NCBI RefSeq assembly: GCF_009866765.1
Contig: NZ_CP019431.1
Span: 5,146,001-5,210,000 of the forward strand
Direction: 5' to 3'
DNA length: 64,000 nucleotides
Source: Pseudomonas sp. S35
GTDB lineage: Bacteria; Pseudomonadota; Gammaproteobacteria; Pseudomonadales; Pseudomonadaceae
Under the pieces are notes generated by a model, which was not told the DNA's origin, did no database searches, and worked only from the letters and a program-made list of their open reading frames with translations. Made by a program: the position numbers and the translations under genes. This document shows, one piece after another, positions 27,093 through 36,379 of this stretch. Numbering within the stretch: position 1 is the stretch's first letter; each line of letters starts with the position of its first letter.

Positions 27093-27251
27093 GCTATCGG
27101 GGCATAGGTATCTACACAACTCTTAAAGGCTGACACATAACTCTGTGGTGAGCGGGCTTGCCCCGCTCACCACAGAAGCCTGATTGCCATAGATTCCGTA
27201 TTCACTGGAAGTTGTGTAGATACCCATGGCTATCGGGGGCAAGCCCCCGAT
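27093..27251. repeat. MITE-like element with 15-bp terminal inverted repeats, set in REP sequence
   Basis: GGTATCTACACAACT (27107-27121) is perfectly inverted at 27210-27224, bounding 118 bp. Inside is a perfect 14-bp hairpin (27143-27175, CTGTGGTGAGCGGG type). The 10-mer GCTATCGGGG occurs in direct orientation just outside both ends (27093-27102 and 27229-27238), and a perfect palindrome ATCGGGGGC-AA-GCCCCCGAT follows (27232-27251). No ORF is inside. It lies between the CoA transferase and the first arcD-like gene. Confidence 0.7.
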
Positions 27252-27269
27252 GAGGCCGGTACAGCCAAT

Positions 27270-28697
27270 TCATAACGATAAAAACCCACTGTACAACCCA
27301 TACGCCGCCAACCCCGCCCCCGCAATCACGCAGCTGAAAATGCCCTTCTCAACATGGCTGAACAACGGCTGCCCCTGCTCACGCTTGGCCTGGGCAAACA
27401 GAATCACGCCCGGCGCGTACAACAGCGCCGACAGCAACAGGTACTTCAACCCCCCGGCGTACAGCAGCCATACCGCATACCCCAAGGCAATCAAGCCCAC
27501 CAGCAAGTCCTTCATGCGCCGGCCTGGGAGGCCTTCATAGGTTTCGCCGCGTGCGCTCAGCAACACTGCATAGGCTGCCGACCACAGGTAAGGCACCAGG
27601 ATCATCGACGAGGCCAGGTAAATCAGCGTGGTGTAAGTGCTGTGGGAAAACAGCGTGATGACCAAGAAGGCCTGGATCATCACATTGGTCAGCCACAGGG
27701 CATTGACCGGCACCTGGTTGGCGTTTTCTTTTTTCAGGAACGCCGGCATGGTGTGGTCATGGGCGGTGGCGTAGAGGATTTCCGCGCAGAGCAACGCCCA
27801 GGACAACAACGCCCCCAACAGCGATACCGCAAGGCCGAGGCTGATCAACATCGCACCCCAGGGGCCGACGATATGCTCCAGCACTCCCGCCAGCGAAGGG
27901 TTTTGCAGGCCGGCCAGTTCCGGCTGGCTCATGATCCCCAGGGACAACACATTCACCAGCACCAACAGCGCCAGCACGCCAAGAAAACCAATGACCGTGG
28001 CCCGGCCGACGTCCGAACGCTTCTCGGCCCGCGCCGAATAGACGCTTGCGCCTTCGATGCCGATAAACACAAACACCGTGACCAGCATCATATTGCGCAC
28101 CTGGTCCACCACGCTGCCGAGCTGCGGGTTACCCAGGCCCCAGATATCGCGGGTGAAGATATCGGCCTTGAACGCTAGCGCCGCGATCACGATAAACATC
28201 AGCAACGGCACGATCTTCGCCACGGTGGTGACCTGGTTGATGAACGCCGCCTCCTTGATCCCGCGCATCACCAGGAAATGCACGGCCCATAGCAGCAGCG
28301 ACGCGCAGCCGATAGCCACGGGTGTATTGCCCTGGCCAAACACCGGAAAAAAGTAGCCCAGGGTGCTGAACAGCAACACGAAGTAGCCGACGTTGCCCAT
28401 CCACGCACTGATCCAATACCCCCAGGCCGAGGAAAACCCCATGTAATCGCCAAAACCGGCCTTGGCGTAGGCATACACCCCGGAATCCAACTCGGGTTTG
28501 CGATTGGCCAGGGTCTGGAACACAAAGGCCAAAGTAAGCATGCCGACGGCCGTGATCGCCCAGCCAATCAACACCGCACCCACTTCGGCGCGGGCAGCCA
28601 TGTTTTGCGGCAGCGAGAAGATCCCGCCACCAATCATCGAGCCCACCACCAAGGCAATCAGGGCGCTGAGTCGAAGTTTCTGGGCCGGCTGGGACAT
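27270..28697 (-). CDS. arcD: Arginine/ornithine antiporter, ArcD-type paralogue
   Basis: A 475-aa APC-superfamily basic amino acid antiporter with 12-13 TM segments. It shares long identical blocks with the arcD product at 29145 (GSMIGGGIFSLPQNMAA, YAKAGFGDYMGFSSAWGYWI), and has exactly the same length. It probably exchanges arginine for ornithine, but a different basic substrate is possible. AGGAG precedes ATG 28697. It points away from the arc operon, from which it is separated by a 447-bp divergent promoter region. Confidence 0.9.
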   Translation of the reverse strand: MSQPAQKLRLSALIALVVGSMIGGGIFSLPQNMAARAEVGAVLIGWAITAVGMLTLAFVFQTLANRKPELDSGVYAYAKAGFGDYMGFSSAWGYWISAWMGNVGYFVLLFSTLGYFFPVFGQGNTPVAIGCASLLLWAVHFLVMRGIKEAAFINQVTTVAKIVPLLMFIVIAALAFKADIFTRDIWGLGNPQLGSVVDQVRNMMLVTVFVFIGIEGASVYSARAEKRSDVGRATVIGFLGVLALLVLVNVLSLGIMSQPELAGLQNPSLAGVLEHIVGPWGAMLISLGLAVSLLGALLSWALLCAEILYATAHDHTMPAFLKKENANQVPVNALWLTNVMIQAFLVITLFSHSTYTTLIYLASSMILVPYLWSAAYAVLLSARGETYEGLPGRRMKDLLVGLIALGYAVWLLYAGGLKYLLLSALLYAPGVILFAQAKREQGQPLFSHVEKGIFSCVIAGAGLAAYGLYSGFLSL

Positions 28698-29144
28698 GGA
28701 CACTCCTGGATACATAATCTTTTGAGCTGACAACCGTGCACTCAACTAATTAACTCAGCGAGTGTAGCGTTTATTAGAGACGGCGATAAAACCAACGCAC
28801 TCAGAACCTAATGGCAGGTCAATTCAACGCTATTTAGGCTTATTTAGATTTTAAATACCGCATCACCTTTAACCTTTATAGCGAATAGGTCAAACATCGT
28901 TAAAAAGTTTGCACATCCGGAAAAACGTTCTAGCTTCAAACGTCCATGACCCTGGCCAAGTAATTAATCCTAATGGCGTAACCGCTCTACATAGAGCGTT
29001 TCCGAGGTTTCATATCGCCCACGATTTTCCATCCTAAGTCATTAATTCACAATGGAATGTGCCAATGAAGTGATCTGAGTCAGCTGTTTGATTAGCGCAC
29101 GGAATTATTCTGTGGTCTCTCTTCTCCTGCATTGGAGTTATGCG
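28698..29144. promoter_or_regulatory. Divergent promoter region between two arcD-type genes
   Basis: A 447-bp AT-rich gap serving both arcD-type genes. It contains the perfect palindrome CGCTCTACATAGAGCG (28983-28998) and an A/T-rich tract near 28830-28860. I looked for an Anr box (TTGAT-N4-ATCAA), expected for an arginine deiminase operon, and found only a half site (TTGAT at 29088). Confidence 0.55.
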
Positions 29145-30572
29145 ATGTCTGAAGCTCCCGGAAAACTTCGATTAGGCGCGTTGGTTGCACTTGTCGTCGG
29201 CTCGATGATTGGTGGCGGGATCTTCTCGCTGCCGCAAAACATGGCCGCCAGTGCCGATGTCGGCGCGGTATTGATTGGTTGGGTGATTACCGCCATCGGC
29301 ATGTTGACCCTCGCGTTCGTGTTCCAGACCCTGGCCAACCGCAAGCCCGACCTCGATGGCGGCGTGTATGCCTACGCCAAGGCCGGTTTCGGCGACTACA
29401 TGGGTTTCTCGTCTGCCTGGGGTTACTGGATCAGCGCGTGGCTGGGCAACGTCGGCTACTTCGTGTTGCTGTTCAGCACCCTCGGTTACTTCTTCCCGAT
29501 TTTCGGCGAGGGCAACACACCAGCGGCGGTGATTGGCGCGTCGGTGTTGCTGTGGGCCGTGCATTTTTTGGTGCTGCGTGGGATCAAGGAAGCGGCGTTC
29601 ATCAACCTGGTGACCACCGTTGCCAAGGTCGTGCCGCTGGTGCTGTTTGTGTTGATCGCGCTGTTCGCGTTCAAGCTTCAGATCTTCACCGCTGACATCT
29701 GGGGCGTGAAAAACCCTGAACTGGGCAGTGTGATGAACCAGGTGCGCAACATGATGCTGGTCACCGTATGGGTGTTCATCGGCATCGAAGGCGCGAGCAT
29801 CTTCTCGTCCCGTGCGGAAAAACGCTCCGACGTGGGCAAGGCCACCGTGATCGGCTTTATCACCGTGCTGCTGTTTTTGATGCTGGTGAACGTGCTGTCC
29901 CTGGGGATCATGACCCAGCCCGAGTTGGCCAAGTTGCAGAACCCGTCGATGGCCGCCGTGCTGGAGCATGTGGTGGGCCACTGGGGCGCGGTGTTGATCA
30001 GCGTCGGCTTGATCATCTCGCTGCTGGGAGCGCTGCTGTCGTGGGTGCTGCTGTGTGCGGAGATCATGTTCGCCGCCGCCAAGGACCACACCATGCCGGA
30101 GTTCCTGCGTAAGGAAAACGCCAACCATGTGCCGGTCAATGCGCTGTGGCTGACCAACGCGATGGTTCAGGTGTTCCTGGTGATCACGCTGTTTTCCGCC
30201 AGCACTTACCTGTCGCTGATCTACCTCGCCACCTCGATGATCCTGGTGCCTTACCTGTGGTCGGCGGCCTACGCGCTGTTGCTGGCAGTGCGCGGCGAGA
30301 CCTACGAAAACGCCCTTAAAGAGCGCAAGAAAGACCTGTTCATCGGCGCCGTCGCGCTGATCTATGCGGTGTGGCTGCTCTATGCCGGCGGCACCAAATA
30401 CCTGCTGCTCTCCGCCCTGCTCTACGCCCCCGGCGCGATCCTGTTCGCCAAGGCCAAGCGTGAACTGGGCAAACCGATTTTCACCAACGTCGAGAAGCTG
30501 ATTTTCGCCGCAGTCGTGATTGGCGCCCTGGTGGCTGCCTATGGCCTCTACGACGGCTTCCTGACTCTGTAA
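29145..30572 (+). CDS. arcD: Arginine/ornithine antiporter ArcD
   Basis: A 475-aa APC-superfamily antiporter that imports arginine in exchange for ornithine to feed the arginine deiminase pathway. GSMIGGGIFSLPQNMAAS near the N-terminus and the following helices match ArcD. GGAG seven bases before ATG 29145 sets the start (MSEAPGKLRLG). It is the first gene of arcDABC, 24 bp ahead of arcA. Confidence 0.95.
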   Translation: MSEAPGKLRLGALVALVVGSMIGGGIFSLPQNMAASADVGAVLIGWVITAIGMLTLAFVFQTLANRKPDLDGGVYAYAKAGFGDYMGFSSAWGYWISAWLGNVGYFVLLFSTLGYFFPIFGEGNTPAAVIGASVLLWAVHFLVLRGIKEAAFINLVTTVAKVVPLVLFVLIALFAFKLQIFTADIWGVKNPELGSVMNQVRNMMLVTVWVFIGIEGASIFSSRAEKRSDVGKATVIGFITVLLFLMLVNVLSLGIMTQPELAKLQNPSMAAVLEHVVGHWGAVLISVGLIISLLGALLSWVLLCAEIMFAAAKDHTMPEFLRKENANHVPVNALWLTNAMVQVFLVITLFSASTYLSLIYLATSMILVPYLWSAAYALLLAVRGETYENALKERKKDLFIGAVALIYAVWLLYAGGTKYLLLSALLYAPGAILFAKAKRELGKPIFTNVEKLIFAAVVIGALVAAYGLYDGFLTL

Positions 30573-30596
30573 CTGTTCACCCTTGGAGGATCTGTA

Positions 30597-31853
30597 ATGA
30601 CCACGGAAAAAGTGAAGTACGGCGTACATTCCGAAGCCGGCAAACTGCGCAAAGTCATGGTGTGCTCCCCAGGCTTGGCCCACCAGCGGCTGACCCCCAA
30701 CAACTGCGATGAACTGCTGTTCGATGACGTGCTGTGGGTGGCCCAGGCCAAGCGCGACCATTTCGACTTCGTGACCAAGATGCGCGAGCGGGATATTGAT
30801 GTGCTGGAAATGCACAACCTGCTCACCGACATCGTGGCGAACCCTGAAGCCCTGGACTGGATCCTGGCGCGCAAGATCACCGCCAACCAGGTCGGCCTCG
30901 GCCTGGTCAATGAAGTGGGTTCGTGGCTGCGCAGCCTGGAGCCGCGCAAGGTCGCTGAATACCTGATCGGCGGCGTGTCGGCCGATGACCTGCCGACCAG
31001 CTTCGGCGGCAAGACCATCGAGATGTTCCGCGATTTCCTCGGGCATTCCAGCTTCATCCTGCCGCCGCTGCCCAACACCCAGTTCACCCGCGACACCACC
31101 TGCTGGATCTACGGTGGCGTCACCCTCAACCCGATGTACTGGCCGGCGCGCCGTCAGGAAACCCTGCTGACCACCGCCATCTACAAATTCCACCCTGAGT
31201 TCACCAACGCCGACTTCCAGGTCTGGTACGGCGACCCCGACCAGGAACACGGCAACGCCACCCTCGAAGGCGGCGACGTGATGCCCATCGGCAACGGCGT
31301 GGTACTGATCGGCATGGGCGAGCGTTCCTCGCGCCAAGCCATCGGCCAGCTTGCCCTCAACTTGTTCAAGCACAAGGCGGTGGAACGCGTGATCGTCGCC
31401 GGCCTGCCCAAATCCCGCGCCGCCATGCACCTGGACACGGTGTTCAGCTTCTGCGACCGCGACCTGGTAACGATCTTCCCGGAAGTGGTCAGCCAGATCG
31501 TCGCCTTCAGCCTGCGCCCTGACGAGAGCAAACCCGGCGGCATCGATGTGCGCCGCGAAGACGCGAGCTTCCTCGACGTGGTCGCCACCGCCCTCAAGCT
31601 CAAAACCCTGCGTGTGGTGGAAACCGGCGGCAACGCCTTCGCCGCCGAGCGCGAGCAGTGGGACGACGGCAACAACGTGGTGGCCGTGGAGCCAGGCGTG
31701 GTGATCGGCTACGACCGCAACACCTACACCAACACCCTGCTGCGCAAGGCCGGTGTGGAAGTCATCACCATCAGCGCCGGTGAACTCGGCCGTGGCCGTG
31801 GCGGCGGCCATTGCATGACCTGCCCGATCATCCGCGACCCAATCGACTATTAA
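30597..31853 (+). CDS. arcA: Arginine deiminase
   Basis: A 418-aa arginine deiminase converting arginine to citrulline and ammonia. The catalytic Cys406 lies in [13 protein letters not shown], and the substrate-binding segments FTRDTTCW and EGGDVM are present. The length equals the P. aeruginosa enzyme. GGAGGA precedes ATG 30597. It is the second gene of the arcDABC operon. Confidence 0.97.
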   Translation: MTTEKVKYGVHSEAGKLRKVMVCSPGLAHQRLTPNNCDELLFDDVLWVAQAKRDHFDFVTKMRERDIDVLEMHNLLTDIVANPEALDWILARKITANQVGLGLVNEVGSWLRSLEPRKVAEYLIGGVSADDLPTSFGGKTIEMFRDFLGHSSFILPPLPNTQFTRDTTCWIYGGVTLNPMYWPARRQETLLTTAIYKFHPEFTNADFQVWYGDPDQEHGNATLEGGDVMPIGNGVVLIGMGERSSRQAIGQLALNLFKHKAVERVIVAGLPKSRAAMHLDTVFSFCDRDLVTIFPEVVSQIVAFSLRPDESKPGGIDVRREDASFLDVVATALKLKTLRVVETGGNAFAAEREQWDDGNNVVAVEPGVVIGYDRNTYTNTLLRKAGVEVITISAGELGRGRGGGHCMTCPIIRDPIDY

Positions 31854-31864
31854 GGAGATCCATC

Positions 31865-32875
31865 ATGGCTTTCAACATGCGCAACCGCAGCCTGCTGTCG
31901 CTGATGCACCACACCACCCGCGAGCTGCACTACCTGCTGGACCTGTCCCGCGACCTCAAGCGCGCCAAATACACCGGCACCGAGCGGCCGCACCTCAAGG
32001 GCAAGAACATCGCGCTGATCTTCGAAAAAACCTCGACCCGCACCCGCTGCGCGTTCGAAGTGGCGGCCCATGACCAGGGCGCCCACGTCACCTACATCGA
32101 CCCGGTGTCGTCGCAGATCGGCCACAAAGAAAGCATGAAAGACACCGCCCGCGTGCTCGGTCGGATGTTCGATGCCATTGAATACCGTGGCTTCGAGCAG
32201 GAAATCGTCGAAGAACTGGCCAAGTTCGCTGGCGTGCCGGTGTTCAACGGCCTGACTGCCGAATTCCACCCGACGCAAATGATCGCCGACACCCTGACCA
32301 TGCGCGAACACAGCGACAAGCCACTGCATGACATCAGCTACGCCTACCTGGGCGACGCCCGCTACAACATGGGCAACTCGCTGCTGATGATCGGCGCCAA
32401 GCTCGGCATGGACGTGCGCATCGGCGCGCCGAAAGCCCTGTGGCCCCATGAAGACTTCATCAAGCAGTGCCAGGCGTTCGCCGACGAAAGCGGCGCGCGT
32501 ATCACCATCACTGAAGACCCGAAAGAAGCGGTCAAGGGCGTGGACTTCATCCACACCGATATCTGGGTATCGATGGGTGAGCCGGTGCAAGCGTGGGACG
32601 AGCGTATCGAGCAACTGCTGCCGTACCAGGTCAACGCCAAGATGATGAAAGCCTCGGGCAACCCGCGCGTGAAGTTCATGCACTGCCTGCCGGCGTTCCA
32701 TAACAGCGAAACCAAGGTCGGCAAGGACATCGCCGCGCGGTATCCGAACCTGGCCAATGGCGTGGAGGTGACTGAGGAAGTCTTCGAGTCGCCGGCCAAC
32801 ATCGCGTTCGAGCAAGCGGAAAACCGCATGCATACGATCAAGGCGATTCTGGTGTCGGCACTCGCGGATATATAA
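31865..32875 (+). CDS. arcB: Ornithine carbamoyltransferase, catabolic
   Basis: A 336-aa catabolic ornithine carbamoyltransferase that phosphorolyses citrulline to ornithine and carbamoyl phosphate. STRTR (57-61) binds carbamoyl phosphate, and HPTQM and HCLPAFH are further active-site motifs. AAGGAGATCCATC precedes ATG 31865. The gene starts 11 bp after arcA. Confidence 0.97.
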   Translation: MAFNMRNRSLLSLMHHTTRELHYLLDLSRDLKRAKYTGTERPHLKGKNIALIFEKTSTRTRCAFEVAAHDQGAHVTYIDPVSSQIGHKESMKDTARVLGRMFDAIEYRGFEQEIVEELAKFAGVPVFNGLTAEFHPTQMIADTLTMREHSDKPLHDISYAYLGDARYNMGNSLLMIGAKLGMDVRIGAPKALWPHEDFIKQCQAFADESGARITITEDPKEAVKGVDFIHTDIWVSMGEPVQAWDERIEQLLPYQVNAKMMKASGNPRVKFMHCLPAFHNSETKVGKDIAARYPNLANGVEVTEEVFESPANIAFEQAENRMHTIKAILVSALADI

Positions 32876-32897
32876 ATCTTAAGTGTGAAACTCGGTC

Positions 32898-32992
32898 AAT
32901 GTGGGAGCGGGCTTGCTCGCGAAAGCGGAGTGTCAGTTGATGCATCAGGTGGCTGATCCACCGCCTTCGCGAGCAAGCCCGCTCCCACATTT
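32898..32992. repeat. REPIN between arcB and arcC
   Basis: Inverted arms AATGTGGGAGCGGGCTTGCT and its complement bound a 95-bp doublet (the GAGCGGGCTTGC class), with the extended TCGCGA inner arms. It separates arcB from arcC within the operon. Confidence 0.88.
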
Positions 32993-33033
32993 TGTGCAGT
33001 GTTCACAAAGCTGAATTCTAGAAGGATCGTTTT

Positions 33034-33963
33034 ATGCGCATCGTCGTAGCTTTGGGCGGCAACGCCCTCCTGCGCCGTGGTGAACCCATGACGGCAGACA
33101 ACCAACGCGCCAATATTCGCATCGCCACCGAACAGATCGCCAAGATCCACCCCGGCAACGAGTTGGTGATCGCCCACGGCAATGGCCCGCAGGTCGGCCT
33201 GCTGTCGTTGCAGGCAGCGGCCTACACCAGTGTCTCGCCTTACCCGCTGGACGTGCTGGGCGCCGAGACCGAAGGCATGATCGGCTACATCATCGAACAG
33301 GAACTGGGCAACCTGCTGGACTTTGAAGTGCCGTTCGCCACCCTGCTCACCCAGGTGGAAGTGGACGCCAAGGACCCGGCGTTCCAAAACCCCACCAAGC
33401 CCATCGGCCCGGTGTACTCCAAGGCCGAGGCTGAACAACTCGCCGCCGAAAAAGGCTGGGCCATCGCCCCGGACGGCGATAAATACCGCCGTGTCGTCGC
33501 CAGCCCACGCCCCAAACGCATCTTTGAAATCCGCCCGATCAAATGGCTGCTGGAAAAAAGCGCCATCGTGATCTGTGCCGGCGGTGGCGGCATCCCGACG
33601 ATGTATGGCGAAGACGGCAAACTGCGCGGCATCGAAGCCGTCATCGACAAAGACCTGTGCTCATCGCTATTGGCCTCACAACTGAACGCCGACTTGCTGG
33701 TGATCGCCACCGACGTCAATGCCGCCTTTATCGACTTCGGCAAGCCGACCCAGAAGGCCATCGGCCAGGCCCATCCCGACGACATGGAAAAACTCGGCTT
33801 CGCCGCCGGCTCTATGGGGCCCAAGGTGCAAGCCGCCTGCGAGTTCGCCCGCCAGACTGGCAAAACCGCCGTCATCGGTTCACTCTCGGATATCGAAGCC
33901 ATCGTCCAGGGCACTGCCGGCACGCGCATCAGCACGGCAACACCTGGCATCACCTACCTGTGA
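33034..33963 (+). CDS. arcC: Carbamate kinase
   Basis: A 309-aa carbamate kinase of the amino-acid kinase fold, forming ATP from carbamoyl phosphate and ADP. Signature segments: [22 protein letters not shown] and CAGGGGIPT. It is the last enzyme of the arginine deiminase pathway. AGAAGGA precedes the ATG. It is separated from arcB by a REPIN, so its level may differ from arcAB. Confidence 0.96.
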   Translation: MRIVVALGGNALLRRGEPMTADNQRANIRIATEQIAKIHPGNELVIAHGNGPQVGLLSLQAAAYTSVSPYPLDVLGAETEGMIGYIIEQELGNLLDFEVPFATLLTQVEVDAKDPAFQNPTKPIGPVYSKAEAEQLAAEKGWAIAPDGDKYRRVVASPRPKRIFEIRPIKWLLEKSAIVICAGGGGIPTMYGEDGKLRGIEAVIDKDLCSSLLASQLNADLLVIATDVNAAFIDFGKPTQKAIGQAHPDDMEKLGFAAGSMGPKVQAACEFARQTGKTAVIGSLSDIEAIVQGTAGTRISTATPGITYL

Positions 33964-33980
33964 AGTAAGGAGATACGCCT

Positions 33981-34343
33981 ATGGCCACCTTTGAACCCGG
34001 TCACCTGCATATCGAGCGACACGCGCTGAACAAGGACGACTACAGCTACAACCTGTGCATCGACTACGAAGTCAGCCAGGATCCAAAGGAGGGCAAGGGC
34101 ATGCTGTTCAAGCTTCACGGCTCGGTGCAGGGCAAGGACCTCAAGGAGGAGTTCTACTTGCCCAAGGACCAGGCCTTCGACTTTGCGCGGCACGCGATGA
34201 ACATCGCGCAGAAGTATGGAATGCCGAAGATCGCCACGCTCAACGGCCAGATGCACAAGCAGTACGACTTGATGTTCGAGGATGTGCGCCATCAACTGGA
34301 TGTGAAATCCGGAGACCCGGTAAAACCCGAACATCTGGAATAA
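33981..34343 (+). CDS. DUF5064 family protein
   Basis: A 120-aa soluble protein typical of Pseudomonas (DUF5064): starts MATFEPGHLHIERHAL, with a central PKEGKGMLFKLHGSVQGK stretch and a polar C-terminus. Function is unknown. It follows arcC by 17 bp with an AAGGAGAT site and is probably cotranscribed, hinting at a link with arginine fermentation or low oxygen (inference). Confidence 0.85.
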   Translation: MATFEPGHLHIERHALNKDDYSYNLCIDYEVSQDPKEGKGMLFKLHGSVQGKDLKEEFYLPKDQAFDFARHAMNIAQKYGMPKIATLNGQMHKQYDLMFEDVRHQLDVKSGDPVKPEHLE

Positions 34344-34353
34344 CTCGGTCCAC

Positions 34354-34444
34354 ATGTGGGAGGGGGCTTGCCCCCGATGGCAGTGGATCAGTGACCTTTC
34401 TATCAACTGACACACCGCTATCGGGGGCAAGCCCCCTCCCACAT
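34354..34444. repeat. REPIN between the DUF5064 gene and gcsR
   Basis: A 91-bp doublet with inverted ATGTGGGAGGGGGCTTGCCC arms (GAGGGGGCTTGC class) extended by CCGAT/ATCGG. Confidence 0.9.
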
Positions 34445-34532
34445 TTTGATCTCCATCACCTGTCAGATTTCACCTGCGCCCCGCTCCAAGGCATACTTGC
34501 CGCCTCTCGCTCTGCAGAATTGCCAGCACCCC

Positions 34533-36041
34533 ATGCGTATCCACGTCAGCTTCATCGACCGCGTCGGCATCACCCAGGAAGTCCTGGCCTTACTCGGCGG
34601 GCGCAATCTCAACCTGGATGCGGTGGAAATGGTGCCGCCCAATGTCTATATCGACGCGCCGACGCTGAGCGCCAACGTGCTCGAAGAACTGCGCGACGCG
34701 CTGTTCAGCGTGCACGGCGTGCAGGCGGTGACCGTGGTGGACATCCTCCCCGGTCAACGCCGCCACCTGCAACTCGACGCCCTGCTGGCCGCGATGACCG
34801 ACCCGGTGCTGGCCCTGGACAGCGCGGGCAAGATCCTGCTGGCCAACCCTGCATTGATCGCCCTGTACGGGCGCGAACCGGCCGGGGAGAGCATCGCCGA
34901 GTTGTTCAACGACCCGGCGCTGCTCGATACCTTGTTGGAAAACGGCTTCCGCCTGCCCCTGCGCGAGATCAGCGTCAACGGCCAGACCTTGCTGCTGGAC
35001 GCCACGCCGATCACCGACGCCGGCGCCCTGCTCACCCTGTACCAACCCAATCGCATTGGTGAACAACTGTCGGCGCTGCACCACGACCATGCCGAAGGCT
35101 TTGATGCGCTGCTCGGCGAATCGCCGGTGATCCGCACCCTCAAGGCACGGGCGCAACGGGTCGCTGCGCTGGATGCGCCGTTGCTGATCCAGGGCGAAAC
35201 CGGCACCGGCAAAGAACTGGTGGCCCGCGCCTGCCACGCCATCAGTGCACGCCACAGTGCGCCGTTCCTGGCCTTGAACTGCGCGGCGTTGCCGGAGAAC
35301 CTCGCTGAGAGTGAGTTGTTCGGTTACGCACCGGGCGCGTTCACCGGCGCCCAGCGCGGCGGTAAGCCGGGGCTGATGGAGTTGGCCAACCAGGGCACGG
35401 TGTTCCTTGATGAGATCGGCGAGATGTCGCCGTATTTGCAGGCCAAGCTGCTGCGTTTTTTGAATGACGGCAGCTTTCGCCGGGTCGGTGGTGACCGTGA
35501 AGTGAAGGTCAATGTGCGCATCCTCAGCGCGACCCACCGCGACCTGGAAAAGATGGTCAGCGAAGGCACCTTCCGCGAAGACCTGTTCTACCGCCTCAAT
35601 GTGCTCAACGTCGAAGTACCGCCCCTGCGCGAACGCGGCCAGGACATCCTGCTGCTGGCGCGCTATTTCATGCAGCAGGCCTGCGCGCAGATCCAGCGCC
35701 CGGTATGCCGCCTGGCGCCAGGCACTTACCCGGCGTTGCTGGGCAACCGCTGGCCCGGCAATGTGCGCCAGTTGCAGAACGTGATCTTCCGCGCCGCCGC
35801 CATCTGCGAAGGCAGCCTGGTGGACATCGGCGACCTGGACATCGCCGGCACCTCCGTCGCCCGCCAGAGCGACGGCGAAGTCGACAGCCTGGAACAGGCC
35901 GTGGAAGACTTCGAGCGCAGCCTGCTGGAAAAGCTCTACGTCAGCTACCCCTCGACCCGCCAACTGGCCAACCGCCTGCAAACCTCCCATACGGCCATCG
36001 CCCATCGCCTGCGCAAGTACGGCATCCCCAACAAGCTTTGA
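34533..36041 (+). CDS. gcsR: TyrR-like sigma-54-dependent activator GcsR
   Basis: A 502-aa enhancer-binding protein: N-terminal ACT domain (about 1-75), PAS-like domain (about 80-170), AAA+ domain with Walker A GETGTGKE (221-228) and an intact GAFTGA loop (268-273), and a TyrR-type C-terminal HTH (STRQLANRLQTSHTAIAHRL). GAFTGA means it can contact sigma-54, unlike E. coli TyrR. P. aeruginosa GcsR activates the glycine cleavage operon in response to glycine. Here it precedes gcvH in the same orientation, with three repeated operator-like sites between. Confidence 0.93.
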   Translation: MRIHVSFIDRVGITQEVLALLGGRNLNLDAVEMVPPNVYIDAPTLSANVLEELRDALFSVHGVQAVTVVDILPGQRRHLQLDALLAAMTDPVLALDSAGKILLANPALIALYGREPAGESIAELFNDPALLDTLLENGFRLPLREISVNGQTLLLDATPITDAGALLTLYQPNRIGEQLSALHHDHAEGFDALLGESPVIRTLKARAQRVAALDAPLLIQGETGTGKELVARACHAISARHSAPFLALNCAALPENLAESELFGYAPGAFTGAQRGGKPGLMELANQGTVFLDEIGEMSPYLQAKLLRFLNDGSFRRVGGDREVKVNVRILSATHRDLEKMVSEGTFREDLFYRLNVLNVEVPPLRERGQDILLLARYFMQQACAQIQRPVCRLAPGTYPALLGNRWPGNVRQLQNVIFRAAAICEGSLVDIGDLDIAGTSVARQSDGEVDSLEQAVEDFERSLLEKLYVSYPSTRQLANRLQTSHTAIAHRLRKYGIPNKL

Positions 36042-36050
36042 ATACTGGAC

Positions 36051-36081
36051 AATGTGGGAGGGGCAAGCCCCGTCACACATT
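36051..36081. repeat. Degenerate single REP hairpin after gcsR
   Basis: AATGTGGGAGGGGC-AA-GCCCCGTCACACATT, a 31-bp hairpin with one mismatched base pair group. Confidence 0.75.
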
Positions 36082-36122
36082 TGCAAAGCATTTCAAGTTT
36101 TGGTCTGAGAACGACATCCGCT

Positions 36123-36140
36123 GTCCTGAAATCGCTACAG
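36123..36140. promoter_or_regulatory. GcsR-like operator, site 1
   Basis: TGTCCTG-AAAT-CGCTACA, 18 bp with two 7-bp half sites and a 4-bp spacer. The 3' half is identical to those of sites 2 and 3. Confidence 0.6.
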
Positions 36141-36141
36141 C

Positions 36142-36159
36142 GTAACGATATCGCTACAG
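36142..36159. promoter_or_regulatory. GcsR-like operator, site 2
   Basis: CGTAACG-ATAT-CGCTACA, 18 bp, only 19 bp downstream of site 1. Its 3' half is identical to that of site 1. Confidence 0.6.
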
Positions 36160-36221
36160 CCCTGCTTTTTACGCGCCATGCAAGGCTTTGATCCACATAG
36201 GCTTTTTTTAACGCACCGCGC

Positions 36222-36239
36222 TGTATCGAATTCGCTACA
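36222..36239. promoter_or_regulatory. GcsR-like operator, site 3
   Basis: TGTATCG-AATT-CGCTACA, the most symmetric of the three, about 65 bp upstream of the -24/-12 promoter. Confidence 0.65.
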
Positions 36240-36302
36240 GCCTCTGCGCATAACCTCATAACCAATTTTATCAAGCCATTGATTTATAAGGACTTAATGA
36301 CA

Positions 36303-36319
36303 TTGGCCGCGATCTTGCT
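36303..36319 (+). promoter_or_regulatory. Sigma-54 (-24/-12) promoter of gcvH
   Basis: TTGGCCGCGATCTTGCT has GG (36305-36306) and GC (36317-36318) separated by exactly 10 bp, with TTGC at -12. It deviates from TGGCACG at the positions after TGGC. Transcription would start near 36330, about 50 bp before gcvH. Confidence 0.65.
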
Positions 36320-36379
36320 ATGCAACTCCCCATTATTCCAATCCCGTCCACCAGACGAATCTGGCCCTGAGGAGTTTCC

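Larger units (their letters stand above)
36042..36379 (+). promoter_or_regulatory. GcsR/sigma-54 control region of the gcv operon
   Basis: A 338-bp gap holding, in order, a degenerate REP hairpin (36051-36081), three GcsR-like sites, a -24/-12 promoter and the gcvH leader. The parts are listed separately. The arrangement (enhancer sites 60-180 bp upstream of a sigma-54 promoter) is typical of this regulator class. Confidence 0.75.

Noticed and set aside
29172-31811. Very long minus-strand open frame (879 codons) opposite arcD and arcA
   Set aside because: It is an antisense shadow of two well-supported genes caused by high third-position GC. Its product is His/Gln/Val-rich and matches no family.
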